DNA of 64,000 nucleotides from Caulobacteraceae bacterium PMMR1 (GCA_000733915.1 JPOM01000001.1:248001-312000); one strand, 5' to 3'. Counted from the stretch's first letter, positions 49,636 to 61,086 are shown. The notes: generated by a model from the letters alone, not told the origin. A program made the numbers and translations.

Positions 49636-50832
49636 ATGCCGAACAGCTCCGCCGACCCCGTGGTCATCGCCGCCTACGCCCGCACGCCGATGGGCGGCTT
49701 CCAGGGCGCGCTGGCGCCGGTGAAGGCGACGGAGCTCGGGGCGGTCGCGGTCAGGGCGGCGCTGGAGCGGGCGGGGGCGTCCGGCGAGGCGGTGGAGCAG
49801 ATCGTGTTCGGCTGCGTCCTCCCCGCCGGGCTTGGCCAGGCGCCCGCGCGCCAGGCGGCGCTCGGGGCGGGGCTGCCGCTGTCGGTCCAGGCCACGACGG
49901 TGAACAAGATGTGCGGCTCGGGCATGCAGGCCGCGATCATGGCCCACGACGCCCTGGCGGCCGGCCAGGCCGACCTGATCGTGGCGGGCGGCATGGAGAG
50001 TATGACCAATGCGCCCTACCTGCTCGCCAAGCACCGCTCCGGCGCGCGCATCGGCCACGACGTGGTCAAGGACAGCATGTACCTGGACGGGCTGGAGGAC
50101 GCCTACGAGCCCGGCAAGCTGATGGGCGCCTTCGCCGAGGAGGCGGCGCGCCACTACCAGTTCACCCGCGAGGCGCAGGACGCCTACGCCATCGAGAGCC
50201 TCGCCCGCGCCAAGCGCGCCACCGAGACGGGCGCTTTCGCCCGCGAGATCGCCCCCGTCGAGGTTCAGGGCCGCAAGGGCGTGGAGACCGTCGCCGCCGA
50301 CGAGCAGCCGCTGAAGGCCGATCCCTCCAAGATCCCCAGCCTCAAGCCCGCCTTCGCCAAGGACGGCACCATCACCGCGGCGAACGCCTCGTCCATCTCC
50401 GACGGCGCGGCGGCCCTGATCATGACCCGCGCCTCGGTGGCGGAGGCGCAGGGCCTGCCGGCAGTGGCGCGCATCGTGGCCCACGCCGCCCATGCGCACG
50501 AGCCCGCGCACTTCACCACGGCGCCGGTCCCCGCCATGCGCAAGGCGCTGGACAGGGCGGGCTGGAGCGTCGGCGACGTGGACCTGTTCGAGGTGAACGA
50601 GGCCTTTGCGGTGGTCGCCATGATCGCCATGCAAGAGCTCGGCCTGCCCCACGCCCAGGTGAACGTGAACGGCGGCGCCTGCGCGCTCGGCCATCCGATC
50701 GGGGCCTCGGGCGCGCGGATCCTGGCGACGCTGCTGGCCGCGCTTCAGGCCCGCGGCGGCAAGCGCGGCCTGGCCTCCCTCTGCATCGGCGGCGGCGAAG
50801 CCACGGCGGTCGCGGTCGAGCTCATGCCCTGA
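49636..50832 (+). CDS. Acetyl-CoA C-acetyltransferase (biosynthetic-type thiolase)
   Basis: Condenses two acetyl-CoA to acetoacetyl-CoA or the reverse. Catalytic Cys93 is in NKMCGSGMQA. NEAFAVVAM, GHPIGASGARI and the terminal CIGGGEA Cys are intact. The VNGGACALGHP block is typical of AtoB/PhaA. It is 398 residues long. Its neighbours (lipoprotein, DUF1328) do not identify the pathway. No phaB or phaC is present, so polyhydroxyalkanoate synthesis cannot be claimed. Confidence 0.93.
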   Translation: MPNSSADPVVIAAYARTPMGGFQGALAPVKATELGAVAVRAALERAGASGEAVEQIVFGCVLPAGLGQAPARQAALGAGLPLSVQATTVNKMCGSGMQAAIMAHDALAAGQADLIVAGGMESMTNAPYLLAKHRSGARIGHDVVKDSMYLDGLEDAYEPGKLMGAFAEEAARHYQFTREAQDAYAIESLARAKRATETGAFAREIAPVEVQGRKGVETVAADEQPLKADPSKIPSLKPAFAKDGTITAANASSISDGAAALIMTRASVAEAQGLPAVARIVAHAAHAHEPAHFTTAPVPAMRKALDRAGWSVGDVDLFEVNEAFAVVAMIAMQELGLPHAQVNVNGGACALGHPIGASGARILATLLAALQARGGKRGLASLCIGGGEATAVAVELMP

Positions 50833-50860
50833 GCCTCGCGCCGCGGCCGCCGGGGCCGCG

Positions 50861-51034
50861 TCAGAGCACGCTGTTGCCGCGCAAGGCTCGCGCGACGAAA
50901 GTCACGATCAGCAGCGCCAGGAAGATGAAGAACAGGATCTTGGCGATGAACGTCGCGACGGACGCCGCGGCGACGAAGCCGAAATAGCCCGCGATCAGCG
51001 CGACGATGGCGAAGACGATGGCCCAGCCCAGCAT
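50861..51034 (-). CDS. DUF1328 small membrane protein (YtjA family)
   Basis: A 57-residue protein MLGWAIVFAIVALIAGYFGF... followed by KILFFIFLALLIVTFVARAL: two hydrophobic segments, matching the DUF1328/YtjA family in length and in the WA-x-x-F and K-I-L-F-x-I-F motifs. A GGGAGA site lies about 6 bases upstream of ATG 51034. It is short and easily missed by gene callers. Members are often induced by envelope or general stress. The function is unknown. It ends 28 bp from the convergent thiolase. Confidence 0.9.
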   Translation of the reverse strand: MLGWAIVFAIVALIAGYFGFVAAASVATFIAKILFFIFLALLIVTFVARALRGNSVL

Positions 51035-51070
51035 GGGGGTCTCCCAGGGTTGCGACGCGATCAGCCGCGC

Positions 51071-52525
51071 CTACTCGGGGCTAACGCGGGGCAAGCTCGG
51101 CCGTTCCCGGTCGCCCTGAGCGACCACCACGGTCTTGATGTTCACAAACTCGTGGATGCCGAACTCGCTGCACTCGCGGCCATAGCCTGAGTGCTTCACC
51201 CCGCCGAAGGGGATGCGCGGGTCGGAGCCCACGTTCTTGTTCACGAAGCTCATGCCGGCCTGCAGCGCCTCCGCTGCGATGCGCTCGCCCCGGGCGAGGT
51301 CCTGGGTCAGCACGCCCGAGCCCAGGCCGAAGGACGAGGCGTTGGCGATCTCGATGGCCTCCGCCTCGTCGCGGGCCTCGATGACCGCGGCCACGGGGCC
51401 GAAGATCTCCTCGTCGTAAGCGGGTTGCCCGGGGCGGACATCGGTCAGCACCGTGGCGGGGTACCAGGCGCCCGGACGCTCGGGGATCTCGCCGCCGGCG
51501 AGCCGGCGCGCCCCGCCCTCCAGGCTGCGCCGCACCTGGGCGTGCACCTCGTCGCGCGCCTTCACGCTGACCAGGGGGCCGAAGCGGGTGTCCGCCTGAG
51601 CGGGATCGCCGAAGGTGAAGGCCTGCATCTCGCGGACGAAGGCCCGCTCAAAGGCCTCGCGCACCTTGGCGTGCACGATGAAGCGCTTGCCCGCGACGCA
51701 GCTCTGGCCGGCGTTGACCATGCGCGCAGCCGCCGCGACCTTGGCGGCCTTCTCAGGATCGGCGTCGTCCAGGACGAGGTAGGCGTCGCTGCCGCCGAGT
51801 TCCAGCACGCACTTCTTCAGATTGCGCCCGGCGGCCTCGGCGACCTTGCGCCCGGCCTCGACGCTGCCGGTGAGGGTGACCGCGGCGATGCTGTCGTCCT
51901 CGATCAGGGCGTTCACGTCGCCGCTGGGGATGAGCAGGGCGCGGAACAGCCCGTCCGGAAAGCCCGCGTCCTTGAACACGCCCTCGATCGCCAGCGCGCA
52001 GCCCGGCACGTTGGACGCGTGCTTCAGCACCGCGGCGTTGCCGGCCATCAGCGTCGGGGCGGCGAAGCGGAAGAGCTGCCAGAACGGGAAGTTCCAGGGC
52101 ATCACCGCCAGGATCACCCCCAGGGGATTGAAGGTGACAAAGGCCTTCTGGCCGGGCCCGAGGTCTGCAGGTCGCCGGGCGAGGTAGCCCTCGGCGTGCT
52201 CGGCGAACCAGTCGCAATTGGCCGCGCACTTCTCGATCTCGGCGCGGCCGTCGGTGAGCGTCTTGCCCATCTCCGCCGTCATCAGCGCGGCGAACTCGTC
52301 CTTGCGGTCGCGCAGCACGGCGGCGGCGGCGCGGACCCGGCGCGCCCGCTCCGAAAAGGGCGCGCTGCGCCACTCGCGAAACGCCTCGTGGGCGCGGCGG
52401 GCGGCGGCGAGCGCCTCCTCGCGGGTATGGCCGTCGTAGGACTTCCCGGGCTGATCCGTGGCCGGGTTCACCGCCTGCAGGCGCGGCCGCGCCCCGGTCG
52501 TGCTCAGCGCGCTGCTATCGGGCAT
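51071..52525 (-). CDS. NAD(P)-dependent succinate-semialdehyde / aldehyde dehydrogenase
   Basis: Oxidises an aldehyde to the acid. A 484-residue ALDH fold has Glu242 in LELGGSDAYLV as general base and Cys276 in NAGQSCVAGKRFIVH as nucleophile. PWNFPFWQ and GGVKHSGYGRECSEFGIHEF are conserved. The latter and the Sad/GabD-like SxxAGKRF region point to a succinate-semialdehyde dehydrogenase, the usual annotation of this clade. No GABA transaminase is adjacent. Start at 52525 is preferred for full-length N-terminus. Confidence 0.88.
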   Translation of the reverse strand: MPDSSALSTTGARPRLQAVNPATDQPGKSYDGHTREEALAAARRAHEAFREWRSAPFSERARRVRAAAAVLRDRKDEFAALMTAEMGKTLTDGRAEIEKCAANCDWFAEHAEGYLARRPADLGPGQKAFVTFNPLGVILAVMPWNFPFWQLFRFAAPTLMAGNAAVLKHASNVPGCALAIEGVFKDAGFPDGLFRALLIPSGDVNALIEDDSIAAVTLTGSVEAGRKVAEAAGRNLKKCVLELGGSDAYLVLDDADPEKAAKVAAAARMVNAGQSCVAGKRFIVHAKVREAFERAFVREMQAFTFGDPAQADTRFGPLVSVKARDEVHAQVRRSLEGGARRLAGGEIPERPGAWYPATVLTDVRPGQPAYDEEIFGPVAAVIEARDEAEAIEIANASSFGLGSGVLTQDLARGERIAAEALQAGMSFVNKNVGSDPRIPFGGVKHSGYGRECSEFGIHEFVNIKTVVVAQGDRERPSLPRVSPE

Positions 52526-52565
52526 GGCTTGATCCTCCGCATGATCGACCGCTCCAACCAGGGGC

Positions 52566-52907
52566 TCAGGCCAGGCGTTCCGCCAGGGCCTCCAGCCGCG
52601 CCGCCGCCTGGTCCAGCGCCTTGGCCGCGCGGTCCTCGCCCGCGGACGGCCCGCCCCGACCTCCGCCCGAGCGCGCCAGCTCCGCCTGGGTCGCGTTCAG
52701 CCGCGCCCGCGCCTCGGCCAGCTCGTCGGCGGTCAGGAGCGCGGCCATGAGGAACAGGCGCAGGTCGCCCACCTGTCCCACCTGCTCGGCCACCTCGCGC
52801 ACCTGCTGGTCGAAGGCGGCCGCGAGCGCGCGGACGTGGTCCTCCTGCCCGTCCTCGCAGCCCACCGCATAGGGCCGCCCGTTCACCACGACGCTGACCG
52901 TCGCCAT
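52566..52907 (-). CDS. zapA: Cell division protein ZapA
   Basis: Z-ring associated protein that bundles FtsZ. The 113-residue protein opens with the ZapA domain: VSVVVNGRPYAVGCEDGQED and VRALAAAFDQQVRE, with a C-terminal coiled coil rich in Ala/Arg. It lies 3 bp downstream of a coiled-coil gene of ZauP type, the arrangement known from Caulobacter, where the two focus the Z-ring. Confidence 0.92.
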   Translation of the reverse strand: MATVSVVVNGRPYAVGCEDGQEDHVRALAAAFDQQVREVAEQVGQVGDLRLFLMAALLTADELAEARARLNATQAELARSGGGRGGPSAGEDRAAKALDQAAARLEALAERLA

Positions 52908-52910
52908 GGC

Positions 52911-53204
52911 TCAGGCCTCCGCTTCGAGCGGGCGGGCGGGGGCGTCGAAGTCGTTGGCGAGGGCCTCGCGCACTGCCGCCGCCGCCCGCGCCAGGGCGTG
53001 GGACGCGTCCGACGCCGCCTCCTCCAAGGTCCGCCGCCGCGCCCGCTCGGCCTCCAGGTCGCTGGCCAGCCGCGCGCGGTCGTGGTCGAACAGCTCGCCT
53101 TCCGACGACGCGGCCCGACGCGCGTCCAGCCGGGCCTCGAGCAGGGCCAGCGCCCGGTTCATCCGCGCGGCCGCCGCGGCCAGCGCATCTCGGGAGTCGT
53201 CCAT
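52911..53204 (-). CDS. zauP: ZapA-upstream coiled-coil protein ZauP (DUF4164-like)
   Basis: A 97-residue, almost fully helical protein (MDDSRDALAAAAARMNRAL, then LEARLDARRAASSEGELFDH) predicted to form a coiled coil. It sits directly upstream of zapA, the position and size of Caulobacter ZauP, which pairs with ZapA. The family call rests on synteny and coiled-coil character more than on residue identity, since such proteins are poorly conserved. Confidence 0.8.
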   Translation of the reverse strand: MDDSRDALAAAAARMNRALALLEARLDARRAASSEGELFDHDRARLASDLEAERARRRTLEEAASDASHALARAAAAVREALANDFDAPARPLEAEA

Positions 53205-53310
53205 CGGAGCCTCCGATCCTGAAGCGCCCCACTTAAGACCTGCCGCCCGGGGGAGGGAAGCGCCGGCGTCGGGTCTCGCGCCGCGCGGTCCGCTCTGCTA
53301 GCCCCCGCCC

Positions 53311-53850
53311 ATGCCGGCGACCCGCGACGAGCTCTTCGCCTTCCTGAACGCGCATGGGATCGCCCACCGCACCCTTGACCACCCGCCCGTGTTCCGCGTC
53401 GAGGACGGGCGCGAGATCAAGGCCGCGCTGCCCGGCGGGCACAGCAAAAACCTGTTCCTGAAGGACGCCAAGGACCGGCTCTGGCTGATCAGCGCGCTGG
53501 CCGAGAGCCGGATCGACCTGAAGGCCGCCCCGCGCGCCATCGGCTCGGCCCGGCTGTCGTTCGGCTCCGAAGCGCGGCTCTGGGCGGCGCTGGGGGTGCG
53601 GCCGGGATCGGTCACCCCCTTCGCCCTGATCAACGACCCCGGCCACGCGGTGAGCTTCGTGCTGGACAAGGCGCTCTATGAGCGCGAGCCGCTGAACTTC
53701 CACCCCCTGTCCAACGAGGCCACGACGGCGGTGTCCCGCGAGGGCTTCGAGCGCTTCCTGCAGGCGCTCGGGCGGCCCCTGACGCTGGTGGACTTCGCCG
53801 CTCTTGAGGCGGGCGCCGGATTGCAGCAAACCCCGCCTGCGACCATTTAG
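53311..53850 (+). CDS. Prolyl-tRNA editing deacylase, ProX/YbaK family
   Basis: Hydrolyses mischarged aminoacyl-tRNA (Ala-tRNA-Pro in the ProXp-ala branch). The 179-residue INS/YbaK fold has [20 protein letters not shown], and the substrate loop [15 protein letters not shown] with the conserved Gxxx[16 protein letters not shown] is the C-terminal signature of the PrdX/ProXp-ala group. It stands alone and upstream of the thioredoxin gene. The tRNA specificity is family knowledge, not visible in this sequence. Confidence 0.9.
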   Translation: MPATRDELFAFLNAHGIAHRTLDHPPVFRVEDGREIKAALPGGHSKNLFLKDAKDRLWLISALAESRIDLKAAPRAIGSARLSFGSEARLWAALGVRPGSVTPFALINDPGHAVSFVLDKALYEREPLNFHPLSNEATTAVSREGFERFLQALGRPLTLVDFAALEAGAGLQQTPPATI

Positions 53851-53891
53851 GCCTGATACGCCCACCTAAAGACCTGCGGGAGCCTCCTCCG

Positions 53892-54833
53892 ATGAGCCTG
53901 ATCGGCGACATGCTGCAGCGGACCAAGCCCCAGCCCGCCGGCGGCGACGCCGCCGCCCCGGGGGCGGCGAGCGACATCCTGGATGTCACCGACGCCAGCT
54001 TCCTGCGCGAAGTGGTGGAGGAGAGCCGCCGCCGCCCCGTGGTGATCGACTTCTGGGCGCCCTGGTGCGGTCCTTGCCGCCAGCTGACGCCCGCGCTGGA
54101 GAAGGCGGTCAGGGCCGCCAAGGGCGCGGTGCGGCTGGCCAAGATCAACATCGACGAGAACCCCCAGATCGCGAACCAATTCCGCGTGCAGTCCATCCCC
54201 GCGGTGTTCGTGGTCGAGCAGGGCCAGGCCTTCCAGGGCTTCATGGGGGCCCTGCCCGAAAGCCAGGTGAAGGCGTTCATCGAGAAGCTGGCGGGACCCG
54301 CCCAGCCCGGCGACCTGGAAGCCTTCCTCGACGAGGCCAAGGCGGCCCTGGCCGAGGGCGATGTGGGCGGCGCAGCCCAGATGTACGCCCAGGCGCTGCA
54401 GCTGGAGCCGGAGAACCTTAAGGCCATCGCGGGCCTGGCGCGCTGCTACCTCGCCGGCGGCGACCGGGAGCGGGCGCGCGAGACCCTGGCCATGGCGCCG
54501 GCGGGCGCGCACGACCCCGATCTCGCCAGCGTCAAGGCGGCGCTGACCCTGGGCGAGGGGGCGCCGGGCGCGGGCGAGCTTGCGCTGCTGGAGGCCCGGG
54601 TGAAGGCCGCCCCCGACGACCACGCCGCCCGCTTCGATCTCGCCCGCGGCCTCGCCGGCCAGGGCCGGCTGGAGGCGGCCGTGGACCACCTGCTCGCCAT
54701 CGTGCAGCGCGACCGCGCCTGGCGCGACGACGCGGCGCGCAAGGAGCTGCTGACCGTGCTGGAGGCCGCGGGCCCGGGCTCTGAGCTCGCCAAGTCGGGC
54801 CGACGGCGGCTCTCCGCCATCCTCTTCAGCTGA
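53892..54833 (+). CDS. Thioredoxin domain with TPR tail (YbbN/CnoX-like)
   Basis: A 313-residue protein: thioredoxin domain (about 30-135) with a complete WCGPC redox site (Cys59, Cys62), then tetratricopeptide-like repeats (ALAEGDVGGAAQMYAQALQLEP). E. coli YbbN/CnoX is a chaperone-thioredoxin hybrid that protects proteins from overoxidation. Here the active site is intact, unlike E. coli CnoX. It leads a group with the LON-domain and Trm112-like genes, 12 and 13 bp apart. Confidence 0.92.
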   Translation: MSLIGDMLQRTKPQPAGGDAAAPGAASDILDVTDASFLREVVEESRRRPVVIDFWAPWCGPCRQLTPALEKAVRAAKGAVRLAKINIDENPQIANQFRVQSIPAVFVVEQGQAFQGFMGALPESQVKAFIEKLAGPAQPGDLEAFLDEAKAALAEGDVGGAAQMYAQALQLEPENLKAIAGLARCYLAGGDRERARETLAMAPAGAHDPDLASVKAALTLGEGAPGAGELALLEARVKAAPDDHAARFDLARGLAGQGRLEAAVDHLLAIVQRDRAWRDDAARKELLTVLEAAGPGSELAKSGRRRLSAILFS

Positions 54834-54845
54834 GGCCCGCGCGTC

Positions 54846-55508
54846 ATGGCGACCGCCGCCTATGTGAAGGTGGACGACCTGCCCCAGGTCATCCCGGTGT
54901 TCCCGCTGACCGGGGCGCTGCTGCTGCCCCGGGGCGGCATGCCCCTGAACATCTTCGAGCCGCGCTACCTGAACATGATCGACGACGCCATGGCGGGCGA
55001 TCGCATCATCGGCATGGTGCAGGCCGAGGCCGGCGGCGACCGCGAGCGGCCGAAGCTGGCCCGGATCGGCTGCGCGGGGCGGATCACGAGCTATGCCGAG
55101 ACCTCGGACGGGCGCTATCTGATCACCCTGATGGGCGTGTGCCGCTTCGTGCTGGCGCAGGAGCTGCCGGCCCAGGCGCCCTATCGCCAGGCCCGGGTCG
55201 AGTACGGCCTGTTCGAAGACGACCTGAAGCCCGCGGGGGAGGAGCCGATGGACGAGCGCCCCGCCATGCTGGAGGCGCTGAAGGCCTATCTGGAGCGGCG
55301 CGGGCTCGATATCGACTGGACCCAGGCCCTGCAGGCGCCCCTGGAGGCGGTGGTGAACAGCCTGGCCATGGCCCTGCCCTTCGAGCCGGCGGAGAAGCAG
55401 GCCCTGCTCGAGGCCGTGGACCTGTCCGAACGGCGCGACGTACTGGTGGCCTTGCTCCGCATGGACGCCGCCGCCCACGGCGACGACGCCGACCAGACGC
55501 TGCAGTGA
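54846..55508 (+). CDS. LON substrate-binding domain protein
   Basis: A 220-residue protein consisting only of the Lon N-terminal (LON/PUA-like) domain, with no ATPase or protease part. [30 protein letters not shown] is the family block, quoted here in two halves, followed by RIIGMVQ and [20 protein letters not shown]. Such stand-alone proteins commonly follow the thioredoxin-TPR gene in alphaproteobacteria. The biochemical role is unknown. Confidence 0.9.
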   Translation: MATAAYVKVDDLPQVIPVFPLTGALLLPRGGMPLNIFEPRYLNMIDDAMAGDRIIGMVQAEAGGDRERPKLARIGCAGRITSYAETSDGRYLITLMGVCRFVLAQELPAQAPYRQARVEYGLFEDDLKPAGEEPMDERPAMLEALKAYLERRGLDIDWTQALQAPLEAVVNSLAMALPFEPAEKQALLEAVDLSERRDVLVALLRMDAAAHGDDADQTLQ

Positions 55509-55521
55509 GGGGGCCCCGCCC

Positions 55522-55713
55522 ATGACCGACGACCGCTCGCCCGAGGTGGACCCGCGCCTGCTCGAGGTCCTCGTCTGCCCCGTGACCCGCGGCCCGCTGG
55601 AGTATGATCGCGAGCGCGCCGAGCTTGTCAGCCGCGGCGCCAAGCTCGCCTATCCGATCCGCGACGGCGTGCCGATCATGCTGCCCGAAGAGGCCCGCGC
55701 CCTGGAGGGGTGA
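55522..55713 (+). CDS. Trm112 family protein
   Basis: A 63-residue Trm112-like protein: [20 protein letters not shown] and [18 protein letters not shown]. The bacterial YcaR-type form has few cysteines; here only Cys19 remains, so zinc binding is doubtful. Eukaryotic Trm112 activates methyltransferases. The bacterial role is not established. It starts 13 bp after the LON-domain gene. Confidence 0.9.
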   Translation: MTDDRSPEVDPRLLEVLVCPVTRGPLEYDRERAELVSRGAKLAYPIRDGVPIMLPEEARALEG

Positions 55714-55918
55714 GGGCGCGCGCGTGACGGTCCGCCGTCCCCCATGACACGCAAGTAATGTTGCGGCGCCCTTCAAGTATCGGGGCGCATGAATAGTTCG
55801 TAATGAACCAAGATGACTTGAATTTAACTGGTCCGACTTGGGTCTGGGGAAGATAAGGGCGGCGTTCCAACACCCCGGCGGGCGCACCGCCGCCCCCGAA
55901 CCCGAAAGGACCCAAGTC
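55714..55918 (+). promoter_or_regulatory. AT-rich intergenic promoter region
   Basis: From about 55750 to 55850 the sequence is markedly richer in A+T than the surrounding 70% GC genes, with elements such as TTGAATTTAAC and GTTCGTAATGAACC. That is expected of a promoter. I cannot assign -35 and -10 boxes with confidence. It precedes the small exported protein at 55919. Confidence 0.35.
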
Positions 55919-56062
55919 ATGCGCGTTCCCGCCTCCATGCTGCTCGTCGCCACTCTCGTCCTCGCCATGGGCGCGGCGGTGGTCACCGAAGTCCACGCCC
56001 AGCCCGCCCGGTCCGCGGCGTCGGCCGCGGCCCCGACCGCCGTACTCGGCCAAGGGTGGTGA
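55919..56062 (+). CDS. Small exported protein, 47 residues
   Basis: MRVPASMLLVATLVLAMGAAVV followed by TEVHAQPARSAASAAAP is a signal peptide with likely cleavage after VHA (residue 25) and a 22-residue Ala-rich mature part. An AAAGGA site lies about 11 bases upstream, after an AT-rich region. No family recognised. It may be a real short secreted peptide or a remnant. Confidence 0.5.
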   Translation: MRVPASMLLVATLVLAMGAAVVTEVHAQPARSAASAAAPTAVLGQGW

Positions 56063-56167
56063 TCCCCGCGAGAGCACGGCGGCGGCGCCGGAGACGCGCC
56101 GGTCCGCCGCCTTGCTCTCGCCATGCGCTTCCCCTAAGTGGGGGGTTTACCCGCCCGAGAGACTTAT

Positions 56168-56527
56168 ATGGCTCGTGTCACCGTCGAGGACTGCGTCGAG
56201 AAGGTCCCCAACCGCTTCGGCCTCGTGCTGCTGGCCGCGCACCGCGCCCGGGCGATCTCGACCGGCGCGCCGCTGATGGTCGAGCGCGACAACGACAAGA
56301 ACCCGGTGGTGGCGCTGCGCGAGATCGCCGACGGCGCGGTCCAGCCCGACGAGTTGCGCGAGGCCCTGATCGGGACCCTGCAGCGCGTCGATGAACGCAC
56401 CGAAGCGGAGGAAGAGGCCGAGACCCTGGCCCTGATCGCCGATCCGCAGCACATGCACATGAGCGAGCAGGAGCTCGTCCGCGCGCTGCAGAGCGACCGC
56501 GACGGCGGGCAGGAGGAGCGCTACTGA
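56168..56527 (+). CDS. rpoZ: RNA polymerase omega subunit
   Basis: Binds the beta-prime subunit and, in many bacteria, the alarmone ppGpp. The 119-residue protein has [25 protein letters not shown], the omega signature, split here for length, then [16 protein letters not shown]. The C-terminal extension is acidic ([11 protein letters not shown]). ATG 56168 begins MARVTVED. rsh follows 75 bp downstream, the classic proteobacterial pair. Confidence 0.95.
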   Translation: MARVTVEDCVEKVPNRFGLVLLAAHRARAISTGAPLMVERDNDKNPVVALREIADGAVQPDELREALIGTLQRVDERTEAEEEAETLALIADPQHMHMSEQELVRALQSDRDGGQEERY

Positions 56528-56602
56528 CGCCCCCGGGCGTCGAGCCTCTCGCGATCCCGGCGGCGACCGGCCCGGTTCCGCCGCCGCTCCCCATCGGGCC
56601 TG

Positions 56603-58837
<2,235 letters not shown>

Positions 58838-58853
58838 GGCCGGCTACATGACA

Positions 58854-58870
58854 AAGTGGTAACACCACTT
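58854..58870. promoter_or_regulatory. AAGTGGT-AAC-ACCACTT palindrome, possible operator
   Basis: A perfect 7-bp inverted repeat with a 3-base centre lies in the 90-bp gap between spoT and the M13 peptidase gene, 58 bp before the peptidase start. The position and symmetry suit a dimeric repressor or activator site. Confidence 0.4.
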
Positions 58871-58927
58871 CGCCAAGTCCTGTGCTAATTGCTGGGCGAC
58901 GCCCCAGGGGAAGGGCGATATCGATCT

Positions 58928-60985
58928 ATGGGAGAGACGTTCTTGCGTAATTTCGTCGTGCGCGCGGCCGCGGTCGCGCTGCTCAGCAGCACTGTACTGG
59001 CCGGCGCGGCCCTCGCCGCAGACGCGCCCCTGAGCGCGCCCCGCTTCGGGACCTGGGGCGTGGACACCTCCGGCGGCGACCACGCCGTCAAGCCCGGCGA
59101 CGACTTCTTCCGCTATGCCAACGGCAAGGCGGTGGACGCGATGGTGATCCCGCCCGACCAGGCGCGCTGGGGCAGCTTCAACACCCTGCGCGACCTGTCG
59201 CTGGCCCGCCAGCGCGCGATCCTGGAGGAGGCTGCGGCGCATCCTACGGACGCCGAGCAGGCCAAGCTCGGCGCCTACTACAAGGCCTTCATGGACACCG
59301 CGCGCATCGAAGCGCTGGGACGCAAGCCGCTGGACGCCGACCTCGCCAAGGTCCGCGCCGCCACGACCCGCGCCGACTTCGCCCGCCTGATGGGCCGCAG
59401 CGTCATCGACGGGACGGCCTCCATCTATGGCTTCGGGATCAGCCCCGACGCCAAGGACCCGAACCACTACGCCGTCAGCCTGGGCCAGGGCGGCTTGGGC
59501 TTGCCGGACCGGGACTACTATCTGGATGCCAAGTACGCGGACAAGAAGGCCGCCTACCAGTCTTATGTCGCCAAGATGCTGACGCTGGCCGGCTGGCCGG
59601 AGCCTGAGGCCCGCGCCGCCGACATCCTCGCCTTCGAGACCAGGCTCGCCCAGGCGCACTGGAGCCGGATCGAGAGCCGCAACCGCGACAAGACCTACAA
59701 TCCGATGACGCTCGCGGACCTGAAGGCCGCCGCGCCGGGCTTCGATTGGGACGGCTTCTTCGCCGCGGCCGAGCTGCCCAACCTGCCCCGCGTCGTGGTC
59801 GCTCAGAACACGGCGGTGCCCAAGATCGCGGCCGTCTTCAACGAGACCCCGATCGCGACGCTGCAGGCGTGGGAGGCGTTCAACCTCGCCGACCGCAACG
59901 CAGGCGTCCTGCCGGACCGCTTCGTGCAGGCCCGCTTCGACTTCCGCGCCAAGACCCTGTCCGGCGTGCCTGAGCTGGAGCCCCGCTGGAAGCGCGCCGT
60001 CGGGTTCATCGACGGGGCGATGGGCGAGGCGCTTGGCAAGATCTACGTCGCCCGCTACTTCCCGCCCGAGAGCCGGGCCAAGATGCAGGACCTGGTGGAG
60101 AACCTCCGCGCCGCCTACCGGCAGCGGATCACCAACCTGCCCTGGATGAGCCCGGCCACCAAGCAGCAGGCGCTGGAGAAGCTGGCCGCCTTTAACCCCA
60201 AGATCGGCTACCCGTCGAAGTGGCGCGACTACAGCGCGCTGCAAGTCTTGCCGACCGATCTCTACGGCGACGTCAAGCGCACCCGCGCCTTCGAGTGGGA
60301 CTACCGCCGCAACCGCCTGAACCAGCCGGTGGACCGCACCGAGTGGGGCATGACGCCGGCGACGGTGAACGCCTACTACAACCCCACCCTGAACGAGGTG
60401 GTGTTCCCGGCCGCGATCCTGCAGCCCCCGTTCTTCGATCCCCAGGCGGATCCGGCGGTCAACTACGGCGCCATCGGCGCGGTGATCGGCCACGAGATGA
60501 GCCACGGCTTCGACGACCAGGGCCGCAAGTCGGACGGCAAGGGCGTGCTGCGCGACTGGTGGACGGCCGAGGACGCGGCCAAGTTCCAGGCCCAGACGAC
60601 CCGCCTCGGCGCCCAGTACGACGCCTTCGAGGTGGCGCCCGGCTTCCACGTCCAGGGCAAGCTGACCATGGGCGAGAACATCGGCGACCTCGGCGGCATC
60701 CTCGCCGCGCTGGACGCCTATCACCTCAGCCTGGGCGGCAAGCCCGCGCCGGTGATCGACGGCCTGACCGGCGACCAGCGCTTCTTCCTGGCCTTCGCCC
60801 AGGTGTGGCGCTCCAAGTCTCGCGAGGAGGCGCTGAAGCAGCAGGTCGCCACCGACGCGCACTCGCCCGAGCGCTTCCGCGTCAACGGCACGGTGCGCAA
60901 CGTCGACGCCTGGTACGCCGCCTTCGACGTGAAGCCGGGCGACGCGCTCTACGTGCCGCCGGAGGAGCGCGTGCGCATCTGGTAA
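58928..60985 (+). CDS. M13 family zinc metallopeptidase (neprilysin/PepO type)
   Basis: Exported endopeptidase of about 685 residues. ATG 58928 (MGETFLRNFVVRAAAV) with GGGGAAGGG upstream opens a signal peptide ending LAGAALAA. PGDDFFRYANGKAVD is the family opening. The zinc site is HEMSH (522-526, in GHEMSHGFDDQG) and Glu583 in GENIGDLGG. NEVVFPAAILQPPFFD precedes it. The C-terminal VRNVDAWYAAFDVKPGD and a Trp near the end are typical. A palindrome precedes it, suggesting independent control. Confidence 0.95.
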   Translation: MGETFLRNFVVRAAAVALLSSTVLAGAALAADAPLSAPRFGTWGVDTSGGDHAVKPGDDFFRYANGKAVDAMVIPPDQARWGSFNTLRDLSLARQRAILEEAAAHPTDAEQAKLGAYYKAFMDTARIEALGRKPLDADLAKVRAATTRADFARLMGRSVIDGTASIYGFGISPDAKDPNHYAVSLGQGGLGLPDRDYYLDAKYADKKAAYQSYVAKMLTLAGWPEPEARAADILAFETRLAQAHWSRIESRNRDKTYNPMTLADLKAAAPGFDWDGFFAAAELPNLPRVVVAQNTAVPKIAAVFNETPIATLQAWEAFNLADRNAGVLPDRFVQARFDFRAKTLSGVPELEPRWKRAVGFIDGAMGEALGKIYVARYFPPESRAKMQDLVENLRAAYRQRITNLPWMSPATKQQALEKLAAFNPKIGYPSKWRDYSALQVLPTDLYGDVKRTRAFEWDYRRNRLNQPVDRTEWGMTPATVNAYYNPTLNEVVFPAAILQPPFFDPQADPAVNYGAIGAVIGHEMSHGFDDQGRKSDGKGVLRDWWTAEDAAKFQAQTTRLGAQYDAFEVAPGFHVQGKLTMGENIGDLGGILAALDAYHLSLGGKPAPVIDGLTGDQRFFLAFAQVWRSKSREEALKQQVATDAHSPERFRVNGTVRNVDAWYAAFDVKPGDALYVPPEERVRIW

Positions 60986-61086
60986 GGCCGGCCCGGGCGC
61001 CGAGGCCTGGGCGGCGCACGGAGCGGGTGACAGGGGCGGCCTCGGGAGCCTAGGCTCGCGGCGCCGACCCTGTCCCGGAGCCGCTC

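Noticed and set aside
50842-50860. Hairpin CGCGGCC/GGCCGCG as an intrinsic terminator
   Set aside because: No T-run on either strand; a 7-bp GC hairpin is common at this base composition.
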